Below are positions 39,930 through 51,323 of a DNA stretch of 64,000 nucleotides, piece by piece (position 1 is the stretch's first letter; each line of letters begins with the position of its first letter). The DNA lies in NCBI GenBank assembly GCA_013407085.1, contig JACCGJ010020258.1, positions 62,001-126,000 of the forward strand, given 5' to 3'. The DNA is from Atriophallophorus winterbourni. Lineage: Eukaryota > Platyhelminthes > Trematoda > Plagiorchiida > Microphallidae. The notes beneath the pieces are model-generated. The model ran no database searches. It saw only the letters and a program-made list of their open reading frames with translations, and was not told where the DNA came from. The position numbers and the translations under genes were made by a program.

Positions 39930-40890
39930 TTTATCTTTCATACCGTTTTCCATCAAAATGTTTGTAGTGATCACGAGTCTTGTCTTGAAAAATGGATTGA
40001 CTTTCTTTCCACCAGTGTATACCGGTTTGGACTCTGGGGGTCAAACCGGGACGAGAACTGAGTATATACGCATTGAGGATGACTTTTTCCATGTCACCCT
40101 TAATAGGTTCTGCCGGTATACGTGTGCGATGCATTTATGCCGAGTTAAGCGCGACATCGAATTAGGTACTAAAGCTTTCAAGCCCGTATGTGTATAAAAC
40201 TTAGTCCATTCCTTAAGCACATTTGCTTGTCTTGTTGAAAAAGTGTATCTGTCGACTCGGATACATTTGTGTAGATTACACTGAGAGCGATATAGGTCTT
40301 AGTTGAATGAGCGGTAATGTTGCGTTTGGGGGTGCTAGGATCTGCCAACTAGACGGTGGGGAGTCTTGGCTAAAGTGTTCGCCATTTTATTAGATGTGGA
40401 CCACGGAAACAGGGTTCATTAGGTCCATATGTATTACACCAGGATAAGCAGTCACCACATTCAGTTAAGGGAGCACTTTCTGGCGTATTTTTCTCATTCT
40501 TTTTGCCACATTGAGCAACATCTATTTAAGGGTTGAATTGCGTTGGCCATTGTATCTACCAAAAGTGGTTTAAGTGTTTCCTCAAATTTTCAATAACAAT
40601 TTTCCAAAATCTCTATTCGAGATTCCAGCTTTGCCAAATGGGGAGGATTTGTGGGTGTATCGCTAGGGTGTTTACTTCGACATGCACTACAAACGTAGCA
40701 AACGCCGGGGAAATCAACTTTGTTAATAAACGATACCGCTTCCTGCGTTAGAGCTTTATCACAGTTGGTATTTACTTTAACCAAAAAATTAACTACGTGA
40801 GATCCAGCACTTATCCCTTTGTTGTACATTTGACACGCATCACGTGTTGCCTTCGTTGTCTGGAACATCAAGGTCATCTTTCGTGTCATT
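39930..40890 (-). pseudogene. CR1 ORF1 remnant (duplicate of 20.3-21.2 kb)
   Basis: The frame 40889-40590 has VKVNTNCDKALTQEAVSFINK and GVCYVCSACRSK (Cys retained, better than its 20.9 kb twin), then a coiled-coil-prone LAKLESRIEIL. The RRM-like module is at 40190-39935 in broken frames. Part of the segmental duplication. Confidence 0.65.
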
Positions 40891-40959
40891 GTTACAATCC
40901 GGTGAGTGGTGAGTCAGTGCACTTGGTGATGCAGTTGTTTATCGATCGATAGCTACCTG

Positions 40960-43206
40960 TGGAGTGTATGCGTTGGATCGGAGTCACGCGATCCCATCAG
41001 CAAAGGCAATCTAGTTGAATAAATGTGATGCGGTTCAACGAGTTTCGATCTGACAGAGTTGAAGAAACTATACGTCGATTCGAAATGATGTGTTCATCTC
41101 AATAGTATTTCAACAGGAACGATATTCTCAATCGCCAGCGATATTGCACGCGTAGGTAGATTTGGGTTGAAACCTGAAAAATTGGATTTTCAAGGATTTG
41201 CATTGCTCGAAGTTGAAACGGGTATATTAGAAAACGAACAAATTGATAAGAATTCAATTATCTATGAACCGACCAGCTCAGAAAAAGGAGTGAGGAAATA
41301 AATTAAAAAAGTATGAGAGCACAAATTTATTCCTCCGCACAGCACGTCACGTCGTCTACGTTTAGGTTAATCCAATTGATACAATGTTAGTTGACGCTGA
41401 AGTATTTTGACCACAATTTGTAGTTCACCATTTTGTGGAGAATTCGATTTATGTTCGCACTTTCGGTTAGTAGCTGATTCCCGGTGAGATTAGCCCAAAT
41501 TATCAGCATGTTCCACTACAAAAGAATGTGCTGGTGTTTGAATAATTGGACGTCGAAATCTGTATTGCATCTCTTCTCTCCGTAGTTCATGCTAAACGCA
41601 CAATTACTATAATCGAAGTCTTAAAATCTTTATGAATGCGAAATTCATATATTATTATATATTATATTATATTTAAAATGATTATTCTGTATTATATTAT
41701 ATTATAAGTTGATAACTATTATATCATTGGGTTTTTCTCAGCTTCCACATTTGGAATATACCAATATCATACTTCAAAATTCTTAAATCAAACTCGGACA
41801 GCGATTCGTATTCGTTTGTGATTCTCCCATACCGACAACCACCGATCGATATACGGCCGCGCCGCCAACTTACTCTCTTAAATTGTACCGATGGCCGACA
41901 ACGAGACGACGGCGCTTGTAAAGTGCAAACTTTTCCAAAATTTGGTAAGCCCCAAATCGCGTCAAGTTAAAAGTTGTTCACGTGAATTGTGACGTTTTTC
42001 ATCGAAATAAGTAACTTTTATTACACTTACAATTTACCAGGCCTTTGTTACATATATATAATCCATGTTTTGTAAAATGTATCAATTGATTTAGCAAGAG
42101 CTGATAACTCTGATAGGATTATAGAAGGATACATATTCGTGGTAGAGACCAACCGTAGACGAATAGAAACTACATTAGTATCATTCAAAATACTTTGCTT
42201 GTGAGGAAGCAATGTAGGCAGCTCAAAACAAAGCCTCAACGACGCGAATGGTATGTCTTACAGGAAAGGTTTAACTAATCCTGTAACACTCCATAATCCA
42301 GAAATCCCTCCTAACAACTCAGTACAAACACTATTTCTGAGAAGCAGACCAGTATTCAGCGAATGCGACAAGCACACACTGCACAGTCACTCCATGAACT
42401 AGACATTATTTGCACAAATGTACTGGAAGTGAGTCCCATCTTACTTGGGACAGCTAAAAGACGATAGAGAAGAAATTTGGAAGTTGTGCAGCAGCATGGA
42501 CTTAAAACCGATTGAAATGTTATCATTGATACGGCTAAAACGTAAACTTACTTCACCAAATCTGGACAAACTGAGGATGACTAGACTCACCTCTAAAACT
42601 ATGTTGTTCTGACAAACGATGAACACGAGATTTCTAACTTTGTATACGAAAGTACACCAAGACTAAGTGATTATGCTGCCATCCCGTTTGACTATCTGTT
42701 TCAAGCTGTATTAAAAAGTGATTCCAGGGAAATATCACGGAATTGTGCAATGCTCTTTAAAACACTATTAACTGCGACCCGGAAACCAGCAACGTGGACG
42801 ACACGTTTTGAATACTACAGTCACCAAACTACAATAGTGACCGACGGAAACCTCAATAAAATAAAATTATTAACGGAACGTGTTGTAGGATTAATCTTAG
42901 CCAACTGGAATGCAAATCACAGAAATCACCCGATGCATGTCAAATGTGTTACCCAAAACTTTATACGGCCGTAGCACCCTCCACTGGCTCGAAGCGATCA
43001 ACTTCTTCTATTTGTTTAATGTGTGCAACGCCAGTAGAATACTGAAGTATACAAAACTAAATTAAACAGTGGATTACTCTTTAATGATCAGGACTCGCAT
43101 TGCAGATTGTATCACCAACAAGAAACATTTAAATTCTATTTATGTTCACGAAAATATCAACAAAGATCCACCTTTAAGAATTTCGAATCAAACAGGAATA
43201 CGGTTC
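40960..43206 (+). mobile_element. CR1 subfamily F remnant (duplicate copy)
   Basis: 5' UTR-like region, ORF1 start ATG at 41891 (MADNETTALVKCKLFQNL), RRM1-like LDIICTNVLE(V) near 42400 with SLIRLKRKLTSPNLDKL near 42525, then the same jump to the endonuclease end (LSDYAAIPFDYLFQAV near 42665). Degenerate. Confidence 0.6.
41640..41705. repeat. TATTATAT low-complexity tract
   Basis: Runs of ATATTATATTATATT within an insertion absent from the paralogous copy at 21.8 kb. Confidence 0.75.
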
Positions 43207-44330
43207 GTAAATCGAAATTTGGCATAAGCTATTCATTGCATCGCTACCACAGAATCGACCTGGGCAAACTTTCGCAATTAGCGGAATCAAGTCTCAAATC
43301 TCAGCCGAAATGATTGGCAATATCTTCGGCTTCAGCTTGTTGTTTTATTTGTCACGATAAAGTTCATATGGAGTGTGATGTTACCCTGACTGTTGACGGT
43401 ATTGCAATCATCAATTAGGACGAAATGCCAGGGGTATGTTTTATCTGTCATTTATGCAGACTAGAATATAGAAACTGTACAAAGACGAATGTGAGCTCAC
43501 AGACTGAGACTAATATGGTAATGTGGAATTTAGAGGACACCATACTGAGAATCGAAGGTTTGTTAAATGACTTATTAATTAGCTAACTGAAGCCTAGACT
43601 TGAGCTGGAAAATCGTGTTTAATCTCCGGTTCTAGAAAGGCGGAAGGGCAAAAAATGCGTTGCTTAACATAGAGACAATCAACCTATTAATTAAGAACAA
43701 CTGAGCTGCTTCCATTATCCGTGGGCTTGGTAAAGGTCTGAAACAAGTTCAACACAATAAGCAAATAAAAAGCAAGCCGTTAAACAACCAACTGATCCCA
43801 AAACATAATGTTTTGTAGAAACGAAATAACATTTCCACCAATCGTATGGCACACTCTTTGTGTCGTTTGTACTTACGTTCCTGAGCATGAAAGACCGGCA
43901 AATACACCATGAAGAAAAATGGGAGTAACGGTGTGGAATTATGAACCTTGGAACTTTAGTGCCGTTACCATTGACTCGTTTAATTAGACGGCGTGATTCA
44001 CCTCATCAGGATAAACCCAGACTGTTGAGGGTTAACTTATAAAATGAGCGTGACCTGAAAAACGTTCTAATAAAATCTAATAATTCACTGAATATTCGTC
44101 TTCATGCTGATATTCCATGGTGCGAACGAAGGAATAATAAAGGCGACATAAGAAAGACATCAAACCGAAATCTAATCATCTTCGCAGTTCCAGAGCTGGC
44201 AGGCAATCTTGAGGCTAACCAGTGAGCTAAGCATGACTACAGGAAATGTCGAGTTTGGATTAAAACCAGATAGAGCAATCTATTTTGTCAAAAAGATAAC
44301 CCGATTTTCGCCTCTCAACCTGGAAAGACC
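43207..44330 (+). pseudogene. CR1-F ORF1 (PHD-like finger and RRM-like modules), decayed
   Basis: CFICHDKVHMECDVTLTVDGIAI and DEMPGVCFICHLC near 43345-43460 form the C-terminal two thirds of the PHD-like finger. A coiled-coil segment follows (LEDTILRIEGLLNDL). RRM-like pieces are RLIRRRDSPHQDKPRL near 43985 and NLIIFAVPELAGNLE near 44175. Several stops. ORF2 of the same element follows. Confidence 0.7.
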
Positions 44331-44439
44331 GAGATGCCACTAAACTTGTCAAAGAACAGAGAAGCGCCGACTCTTACGGAGTCGGGTGACAATGACGGTT
44401 GTCTCAGATTATGCCATCACACGACACCATGCAGCTTTA

Positions 44440-45815
44440 CTAACCAAAACTGTTCTTAGATGCCCCTATAGTAATGCCAAATGCTTGATTAACAAATTTA
44501 GCGAACTTGTCGCTCGGTATGAGACAAAAAGACCTCAGTTAATCGCAATTACCGAAACATGGCTTAACCCGGAAAACCACGATTGAGTTGGAGATAGTTG
44601 TCATGTCACTGCTCCGCCGAGACAGCGCATCACGTGGAGGAGGTGTGGCACTCTGTTATGATCAGAGACTCAAATGCAGAGAACTCAAGGATTTGGTGCG
44701 TCTCGAAAGCTTTTGACAGAGTCTATCATCATTAGCTTTTCCAAAAACTGATGCGTTTAGGAATATGTGATCCACTCCTCTCATGGTTGTACAATTATCT
44801 CTCAGATCGCGACGCCCGAGTTAAAGTTAACGGAGTGCTATCCAAAACATTCAAAATAACCAGTGGAGTCCCACGAGGATCTGTGCTACGCTCGCTCCTT
44901 GTTCTGTTGTACATAAACGATTTACCCCCCCCTCATATCCTCCAAAATGGTCCTGTTCGCGGATGATATGAAAATTTGGTTCTGCCGATGATTGTGAGAA
45001 ACTTCAAATGGATTTGGACAGCGTGTCGAATTGGGTGGCCATGAAAGACATGTCATTCAACATACAGAAATGTAAGATGTTTCATCTTGGCAAGAATGTT
45101 CCTTGGACATATCGATTGGGAACTAAAAACCTAGCATGGAGCTCGTTAGAAAAAGATCTTGGTGTGTGGATTAGCGGAAATCTGAAGAGCACAGTGTACT
45201 GTCAGCATATTTATCGACGGCCAAACAGATTGTTAGGTATATTTCGAAGAATATTTGGAAGATTCTCTCTGGTAACGTTACCAAGAATAATGAATGTCTA
45301 CCTTCGCCCTATGATGGAGTATGCGGTAGAGGTCTGAGCAACAAAGTTAGTGATGGGGCTTCGCAATGTTCCGTACACCGAAAGATTGCGACGTCTGGGT
45401 CTATGCGACTTTACCCAAAGGAGGATACGACGCGACATTATTTTGACCTATAGAATTGTGGTTGCTAAAGACATCCACTAAAATGCTTACTTGATTTATG
45501 TGCGGGAAAGTGACGTGAGGACATACCTTATCCCTTTGCGTACCAAGTTCCCGTGTTGATTGTCGGCACCATTTTTTCACCGTACGTGCTATATTTCTTT
45601 GGAATTCCCTACCCCAACACGTGGTGGACTCTCCTTGCCTGGCGATTTTTAAAGCGAAATTGGACTTGCACTTGCAAACGAACATCATTCGTGAGCCATA
45701 CATTTGATATTATCTATTGCTTTTATACTATTGTATTTTTCATGTTTTATTCATACCGTAATCCTGTGGTGTTGTAAAGTATTAACTTTTTTAACCATAA
45801 ATCCTTGAATCTTGA
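44440..45815 (+). pseudogene. CR1-F ORF2 with internal endonuclease-to-RT deletion
   Basis: The endonuclease N-terminus is clear (RCPYSNAKCLINKFSEL at 44460, LIAITETWLNPENHD then stop). After GGGVALCYDQRLKCREL (44640) the sequence jumps at about 44700 into the RT motif SFDRVYHH, removing roughly half of ORF2. RT then reads SDRDARVKVNGVLSKT, SGVPRGSVLRSLLV and FADDMKIW (broken frame near 44960), and continues in 45008-45337 (EKDLGVWISGNL). A decayed C-terminus and 3' UTR end in CATAAATCCTTGAATCTTG at 45819. Confidence 0.82.
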
Positions 45816-46427
45816 ATCTTGACGAGCTATGGTGCTTGTTGACAACGACTACAGGCGATGATTGCACAATCGGCGTAATTTATCGTCCACCAGCAGCCCC
45901 AGTGAGGATTATAATACGACAATACTCGACAAGCTACACTTGATTGCCCCGAGATATCATATCAGAATCTTGATCATAGGAGACTTTAACTTTCTGAATT
46001 CTAACAAAATTTCTCATACCTTCACAGCTGCCATCTTCCAGCAGCTCTTTGAAGAAATTCCTTTTTATAATCACGTGGTCTTTTGGTCTTGAATTTCGAC
46101 TACCTATGTCGAGCAGAGCAAACAAGCGATACAAAAAATCATCAGAAGTGTATGCCTATCTAAATTATCAAACGCCCTAAGTTTGATTAACGATTGACAA
46201 ATTGAAGGCATCAGAGTGAAAGAGCAGTGGTCCAGCATTTTTTACCAAGCCTAACCGGGAAATAAACTCTAACTCAGCATTCTTACCCAAACAGTGTGGA
46301 AATGCATTCAGATCGGCTGTCGCACTCGGAGCAGGATTAAAATGCGAAATATGGCCTGGAGAAAGCATCGCTGGTTAAACAACGAAATCACATGGGACAC
46401 CTTTCGAACACTTAGGAACCATGAATG

Positions 46428-46636
46428 CCACTGTTGCATTGGGTTCGTACAACGAACCACGATGTTCAAACACAGAATCACATAGCCAGAAACCGGTAGT
46501 TGAGTGTAATTTTGGGGAATGTGAGCAACACATCTCTTCAGTCATCCATAAGCGCCTTGAGTGCTTGACCACGAATCACTATGTGATCCTGTTTTTAAAT
46601 ATCGTGGTTCGTTGTACGAACCCTATGCAACAGTGG
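46428..46636. repeat. Inverted repeat pair of the short repeat family
   Basis: Arms of about 58 bp separated by about 93 bp. Each arm contains the palindrome GGTTCGT-TGT-ACGAACC (46606-46622; reverse complement 46442-46458). A related single unit occurs at 22138-22269. Confidence 0.75.
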
Positions 46637-46779
46637 TTCCAAAGGTTGTCACACCCGGGTATGGTAGTAGGAATGAACCACCTACTATCTATAAAATGCT
46701 CCCACGTGGCGTGCGTCTCAAATAGCCTCTGACAACCTGGCCTCCTGGCCTGCACGAGTGGCTTTCACAAGCCCGGCGA

Positions 46780-46880
46780 AACTGCTCTTACTGACAGGAG
46801 AAGGGGCGAAGGCGGGTGACTGGCGCCTTAAAACCAGTTTGCTCCGGGAAGGTGGAGCTCGTCAGCTACTGGCAATCCAT
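46780..46880 (+). other. RTE 5' UTR block inside the composite insertion
   Basis: CTGACAGGAGAAGGGGCGAA, then GGGTGACTGGCGCC and AAACCAGTTTGCTCCGGG match the minus-strand block at 30.05 kb upstream of the RTE endonuclease. Confidence 0.7.
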
Positions 46881-48945
46881 CTAGGGGAAGGAAAACCCTG
46901 ACTCCAAACCCCCACTGCCTTGTGGGTCACCCGATTGAGGGGAAAGGCTTCGGGAGAAAACCCCGAGGAAAAATCCGGAGAGAAGCCCCGTAGGTAGATG
47001 ACTGGCACAGAGCGCGTTTAACTGCTAAGTCCCTGCTGCCTTGTAGGTTGCACTTAGCTGTGCAAAGGCTATAGAGGTGTACTCTAACAAACACCAAGTG
47101 GTGCTGGTGACATCACTTGTACACTATCCCCAAGAAACTTCATGATGATGTCTCAATCCGAGACATCAATGAAGCCGGCTAATCCACCCGCGGAGCCAGC
47201 CGCACAAAAATAAATAAACTAACCAAAGCAACAGTGGCATTCAAGTATAACCTTGTTTACCATTTATCCACTGTTTCAATGCTCACTGAACCTAATCTTA
47301 CTGACGGCAAACAATCAGAAACTGGTAGTGAAGTGTAATTTCGGGGGATGTGAGCAACACATCACTTAAGGAACCGTTATTAAACTTATTACTGAATACA
47401 AAATACAGTATCAAGCTAAATTAATGTCTCTAATGGAGCGGAATCCAAAGCTCATTTACCATATTGTGAACAAGCAGTGTTCAGTGAAACCAGGATTTGC
47501 GGCCATACGTACGCACTCTGGAATGACCACAAATGCAGCTGACACCGCGGATGTTCTAGTAAATTATTATGCTGCAGTATTCTGTCCGAAGGAAAGCGTG
47601 CATACAACTGGATCCAGAAATAACGCATCCAGTACCGTTGGACACAATAACCATTACCAAAGAAGTGATGCTGGGAACTCTGCTATCCTTGAATTCTAGA
47701 AAAACCCCTAGTTATGATAAAATTACCCGGATATACTCAAGCATTGTGCACAATTTTTATACAGAACTCGGGCTCAGTTATTCTGCGAATCGTTGTCCCA
47801 AAGTGTCATACAGACGGAATAGAAAACCGGTATAATGTCTCTGATTTTCATATAAATTCAGAGCCCGCAAATTACAGGCCGGTTACCTTCTTGTCCGCCG
47901 TATCCAAGGTGCTCGAATGGATCGTGGCGAACAAACTGAGCAAATACCTTTAAGAAATACCTTTTTCGGGAACGCAACACGGTTTTAGAAAGAGATACTC
48001 TTGACTCGCTAACCTTCTAATAACAATAACGATTGGACTCGAGCAGTAGTTGTTGTGGATACCACCCATGGATGTTACCTCGATGTGTCGAAAGCATTTG
48101 ACCGCGTAAACCATAGTATTCTCTTGCAGAAGCTGAAACGTTGTGGTATCACTAGCAGACTATTAGCCTGGTTAGAAAATTACCTTAATGATAGGTCTGT
48201 TCATGTCTCTGTGGACAGTGTTTTATCGATGTCGGTAGCCGTGACAAATGTAGTGCTCAGGGATCTGTCCTCGGACCAATCCTCTTCGCACTTTATGTAA
48301 ATGACATACTGGCTCTCAGTAAATGTAAGATCGTACTGTTCGCGGACGATATAAAAGTGTGGTCGAGAATATATATTCCAGAAGGATCTGGACAACCTCC
48401 ACGTTTGGTCCATAAAATCGCCTATTTTTCAATTTCAAAGTGTCACATGTTAAACCTTGGAAAATATGTGGACTTCCAGTATTTTCTTGGTACTCACAGC
48501 CTCTCGTGGACAATAGAAAAATGACTTGGTTGTGTTAATAAGCAACACCCTAGGGATGTCGGGCCACTGCAACTCCGTCTACAACAAAACATCACAGAAA
48601 TTGTCCCTCTCAAAGAGAATTTTTGATAGATTCTCAAAACAGACAATTCCCTGAATTTTAAATGCGTACATGAGACCCACGATGGAATATGCAGTTCATG
48701 CATGGTCGCCGTGGCTTAAAAAAGATGTTATGACTTGGCAAAGAATACACCAACTTGTCGCTTAACTCGGCCGGAAACCATACAATGAGCGAATCAAAAC
48801 CTTGGATTTATTCGATTATCCAAGTCGTCGTCTACGGGGCGATTTGATTTTGGTTTTCAATATTTTGAATAACGCAAATCACCCTCTACAATGTTTATTT
48901 AATCTATTGGCCTCGCAGAAGACAAGAGCTCATACATTTATTCTA

Positions 48946-49640
48946 CTCGTCCTGTGCTGTATTCCACATCTTTTGTAATTTTAATTCGAGTATCTACCTC
49001 GTATAACTAATTATAGAACGTAAAGTCTACTTCCTAAGAGTCGATAGAAAATGCGTCATACTCGAACTGGCCAACGATTGCCCAGATAACCGTGCAGATG
49101 GTGACTAAACCGGGTGTGTTCGCCGGGATCAGTAACTCCTCAACTTCATCGAAACGGGAAAGGACTAGGCAAAACCGTTGCTATAAAGCCCATTCAAATT
49201 ATAAACAGAAATCCGTGGGTGTAAACCTTAGTGTTTTAATATATTAACATGTCTGAGTCAAGCTAAATGCTGCACGAAGCTAAAGGAAATTAGCTAATTG
49301 ATCTACGGTCTAGACGTACAAATTTACGGTCGCATACTATTGGATCTTATTCATCGTTCTTTTGTCTGATCTAGATGGTTCGTATATCATTAAACTTGTA
49401 TAAAATTCCTCATCCAAAATATACCGACTTCAAGTCCGAGAAACGTGAATCTTGAAAATCAAACTTTTCCAGTTTCAACCACACGTTACATAAACGCGCA
49501 ACTTTGCTTCCAATCCAGAATAACGCAATAACTCAAATAACTCAGGAAGCTCTCGTCATCTCGAATTTACTAGCAGTTGTTTCCACATTGTAGGATCAAA
49601 ACTCACAGAACAGCCTCACTTTATGTACAAGTGGACGCTT
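48946..49640. other. Mostly unassigned; weak CR1 linker trace
   Basis: A TKPGVFAGISNSS stretch near 49105 resembles the VKPGVF motif between endonuclease and RT of CR1 ORF2. The rest is unrecognised. Confidence 0.35.
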
Positions 49641-50705
49641 TTACTATCCGTTGGATAGCACTGAATCTCATCCGTTTGTTTATCACCCCACTAACAGCTA
49701 CCGAGCGTTGACGACCGCGTAGCCCAGTGTATCGACCTGCTCTTGCAAAATTGTAACGATCACCGATAACATGACCTTAAACGGACCTGGCGACGAGGCT
49801 TGCAAAAAGTGCATACTTTGTCAAAACCTGGTAAGTCCCAGATCGCGTCAGGTTAAATGTTACTTGTGTTCGATTGCTCTTCATGCGAATTGTGACAAAT
49901 CTTAATCATCCGAAACAGTGACTCCGATTATATATGTAATTCATGCAGAGTTAAAGTATCTAGAAGAATAACTGAAAACTCTGATTTAATTATGGAAAGC
50001 GATTACTCGCTGTAGAGGCAAACCTAAAATGGCTTAAAAATACATTAGTCTTCCAAATCATTTGCGTGTCAAGAAGCGCCTACATCAGTTCAAAGCACGT
50101 GAACCGAAAGTCTTACAGGGAAGCCGTAACTACCGCGGAAACACCGCTTGCTCCAGAAATCAAAGTCCCTTCCAACAACTCTGTATGACCAATGATACTG
50201 CGAAGCAGACCAGTAGTCCATCGAATGGAAGTGCTAGATTATCGAAGTGTGTGTATAGGCTAAGGCAGAGGAGCTTGAACACGAAACTTCCACAAGAGAC
50301 AAAAATGGAAGATCTAACAGTAATCTCACTGAATCAACATCGTTATTGTTAAAGTAACGTGAAGCAGATGACAGGAAACGATGGAATGATCTTTGCTAAA
50401 GCTTAGGTATCACTGACAATCCTGCGTTATTGATCCGATTATTTAGACCACTGAACTCACCCCGTGCGAACTCATCCAGGTTACTGTGTGTAGTACTAAC
50501 GTCTGTGCAAGATGTAGATAATGTCTTGCTCGCCTACAATGCTTAATTAATCTATTGGCCTCGCAGAAGACAAGAGCTCACACATTTATTCTAACTTTCC
50601 CTCATTCGTGACTCAACTGTAGACGACATTTTTTCCGTGCGAGTTTGTTTTACTTGAAATAATTTACCCGATTATGTTGTAAACTCACCAAATCAGCACA
50701 TTTGC
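49641..50705 (+). mobile_element. CR1-F-like element with ORF1 joined to the end of ORF2
   Basis: ORF1: ATG near 49771 (MTLNGPGDEACKKCILCQNL), a well-kept zinc-finger start (CKKC, CYLC, H and C in ALHANC), then decay. At about 50530 the sequence jumps to the ORF2 C-terminus (RLLASQKTRAHTFI region, then TFFPCEFVLLEI region) that matches 48885-48945 and 63600-63720. The whole endonuclease and RT are missing, so about 2.5 kb was deleted internally. Confidence 0.65.
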
Positions 50706-51310
50706 TAATTTGCGAGAGCCATTCTCTACTCGTGAACAAACTGCAAGAGGCTGGTAGTAATGAACGCATTCTTTCCTTACGGTTTTCTTTTTGGTGTACA
50801 CCAATGACCTTCCAAAACTCGTTACAGTGAAGATGGTTTTTTTGCGGATGATGCTAACCTTTGGATGCGAATTAAGTCAAGCGTGAACTGTTCGCACTCA
50901 CCGAGCGATTCGAATAACTGAAGGCTTAGTCAGATCGGAACAAACTTCCATTCAACTTCAGAAAGTACAAAATGATGCAAACAGATGAAAAATAAATTCA
51001 TGCAGAATATTGGATCACAAAAAATAAAGTGGACAACAGAAAATAGTATCCCAGTGTTTGGATATGTGAAAGTCTATAGAACAGCATGGAATGCAAAGCC
51101 GTGAACAACCCATCTAGCCGTATGCTAGTTATGCTTCGACGGATATTTGGAAGCTTTTCAATTGAAACTTTCACTCCTCTCTTGAATACGCATATAAAAT
51201 CAGTGTTTGATTACCCAATGCAAGATTGGACACCATGAATTCAAAATGATATCAAAACTGCTCGAAGGATTTCTCGATGAGCAACCAAAATGTTTATTAC
51301 TGTCTTCGCA
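50706..51310 (+). pseudogene. Degenerate CR1 RT fragment
   Basis: Traces of FLVYTNDLPKLVTVKMVF (motif around FADD, near 50785-50850), NKLPFNFRKYKMMQ near 50940, MLRRIFGSFSIETFTPLLNT near 51130 and DYPMQDWTP near 51210. Frames are broken throughout. Confidence 0.65.
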
Positions 51311-51323
51311 ACCTCCCTTATGG

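Larger units (their letters stand above)
40080..44330 (+). repeat. Segmental duplication, copy 2 (partner 20450-26690)
   Basis: See the partner entry. This copy lacks the CR1 and mini-LTR insertions and has its own approximately 200-bp AT-rich segment at 41.48-41.76 kb plus a 120-bp segment at 42.01-42.13 kb that copy 1 has lost or replaced. Confidence 0.85.
46421..47364 (+). mobile_element. Composite 944-bp insertion with target duplication
   Basis: Flanked by CTTAGGAACC (46411-46420) and CTTAAGGAACC (47365-47375), which together restore a continuous CR1 linker. Internal structure: a 58-bp inverted pair (46428-46485 and 46579-46636), an RTE 5' UTR-like core (about 46680-47000), a terminal-inverted pair TGAATGCCACTGTTGC / GCAACAGTGGCATTCA (46422-46437 and 47228-47243), and a 51-bp direct repeat (46487-46537 and 47316-47367). 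No ORF of note. Class unknown. Confidence 0.7.
45821..48945 (+). mobile_element. CR1-F-like LINE (second copy), interrupted
   Basis: Starts in the endonuclease (DELWCLL at 45822, truncated directly against the previous 3' tail) and runs to the RT C-terminus near 48945. It is split at 46421-47364 by a composite insertion flanked by CTTAGGAACC/CTTAAGGAACC. Confidence 0.82.
45821..48945 (+). pseudogene. CR1-F-like ORF2 pieces
   Basis: The endonuclease retains GVIYRPP (45878) and IRILIIGDFNFLNS (45962) but lacks the C-terminal part. The linker at 46294-46420 (IKMRNMAWRKHRW, TWDTFRTLRN) resumes at 47376 (TVIKLITEYKIQYQ, LMSLMERNPKLIYHIVN). RT pieces: ANYRPVTFLSAVSKVLE near 47868, GCYLDVSKAFDRVNHS near 48069 (catalytic Asp), then a motif damaged at VTNVVLRDLSS where SGVPQGS is expected, and FADDIKVW near 48345. 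The thumb is decayed to 48945. Confidence 0.8.
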
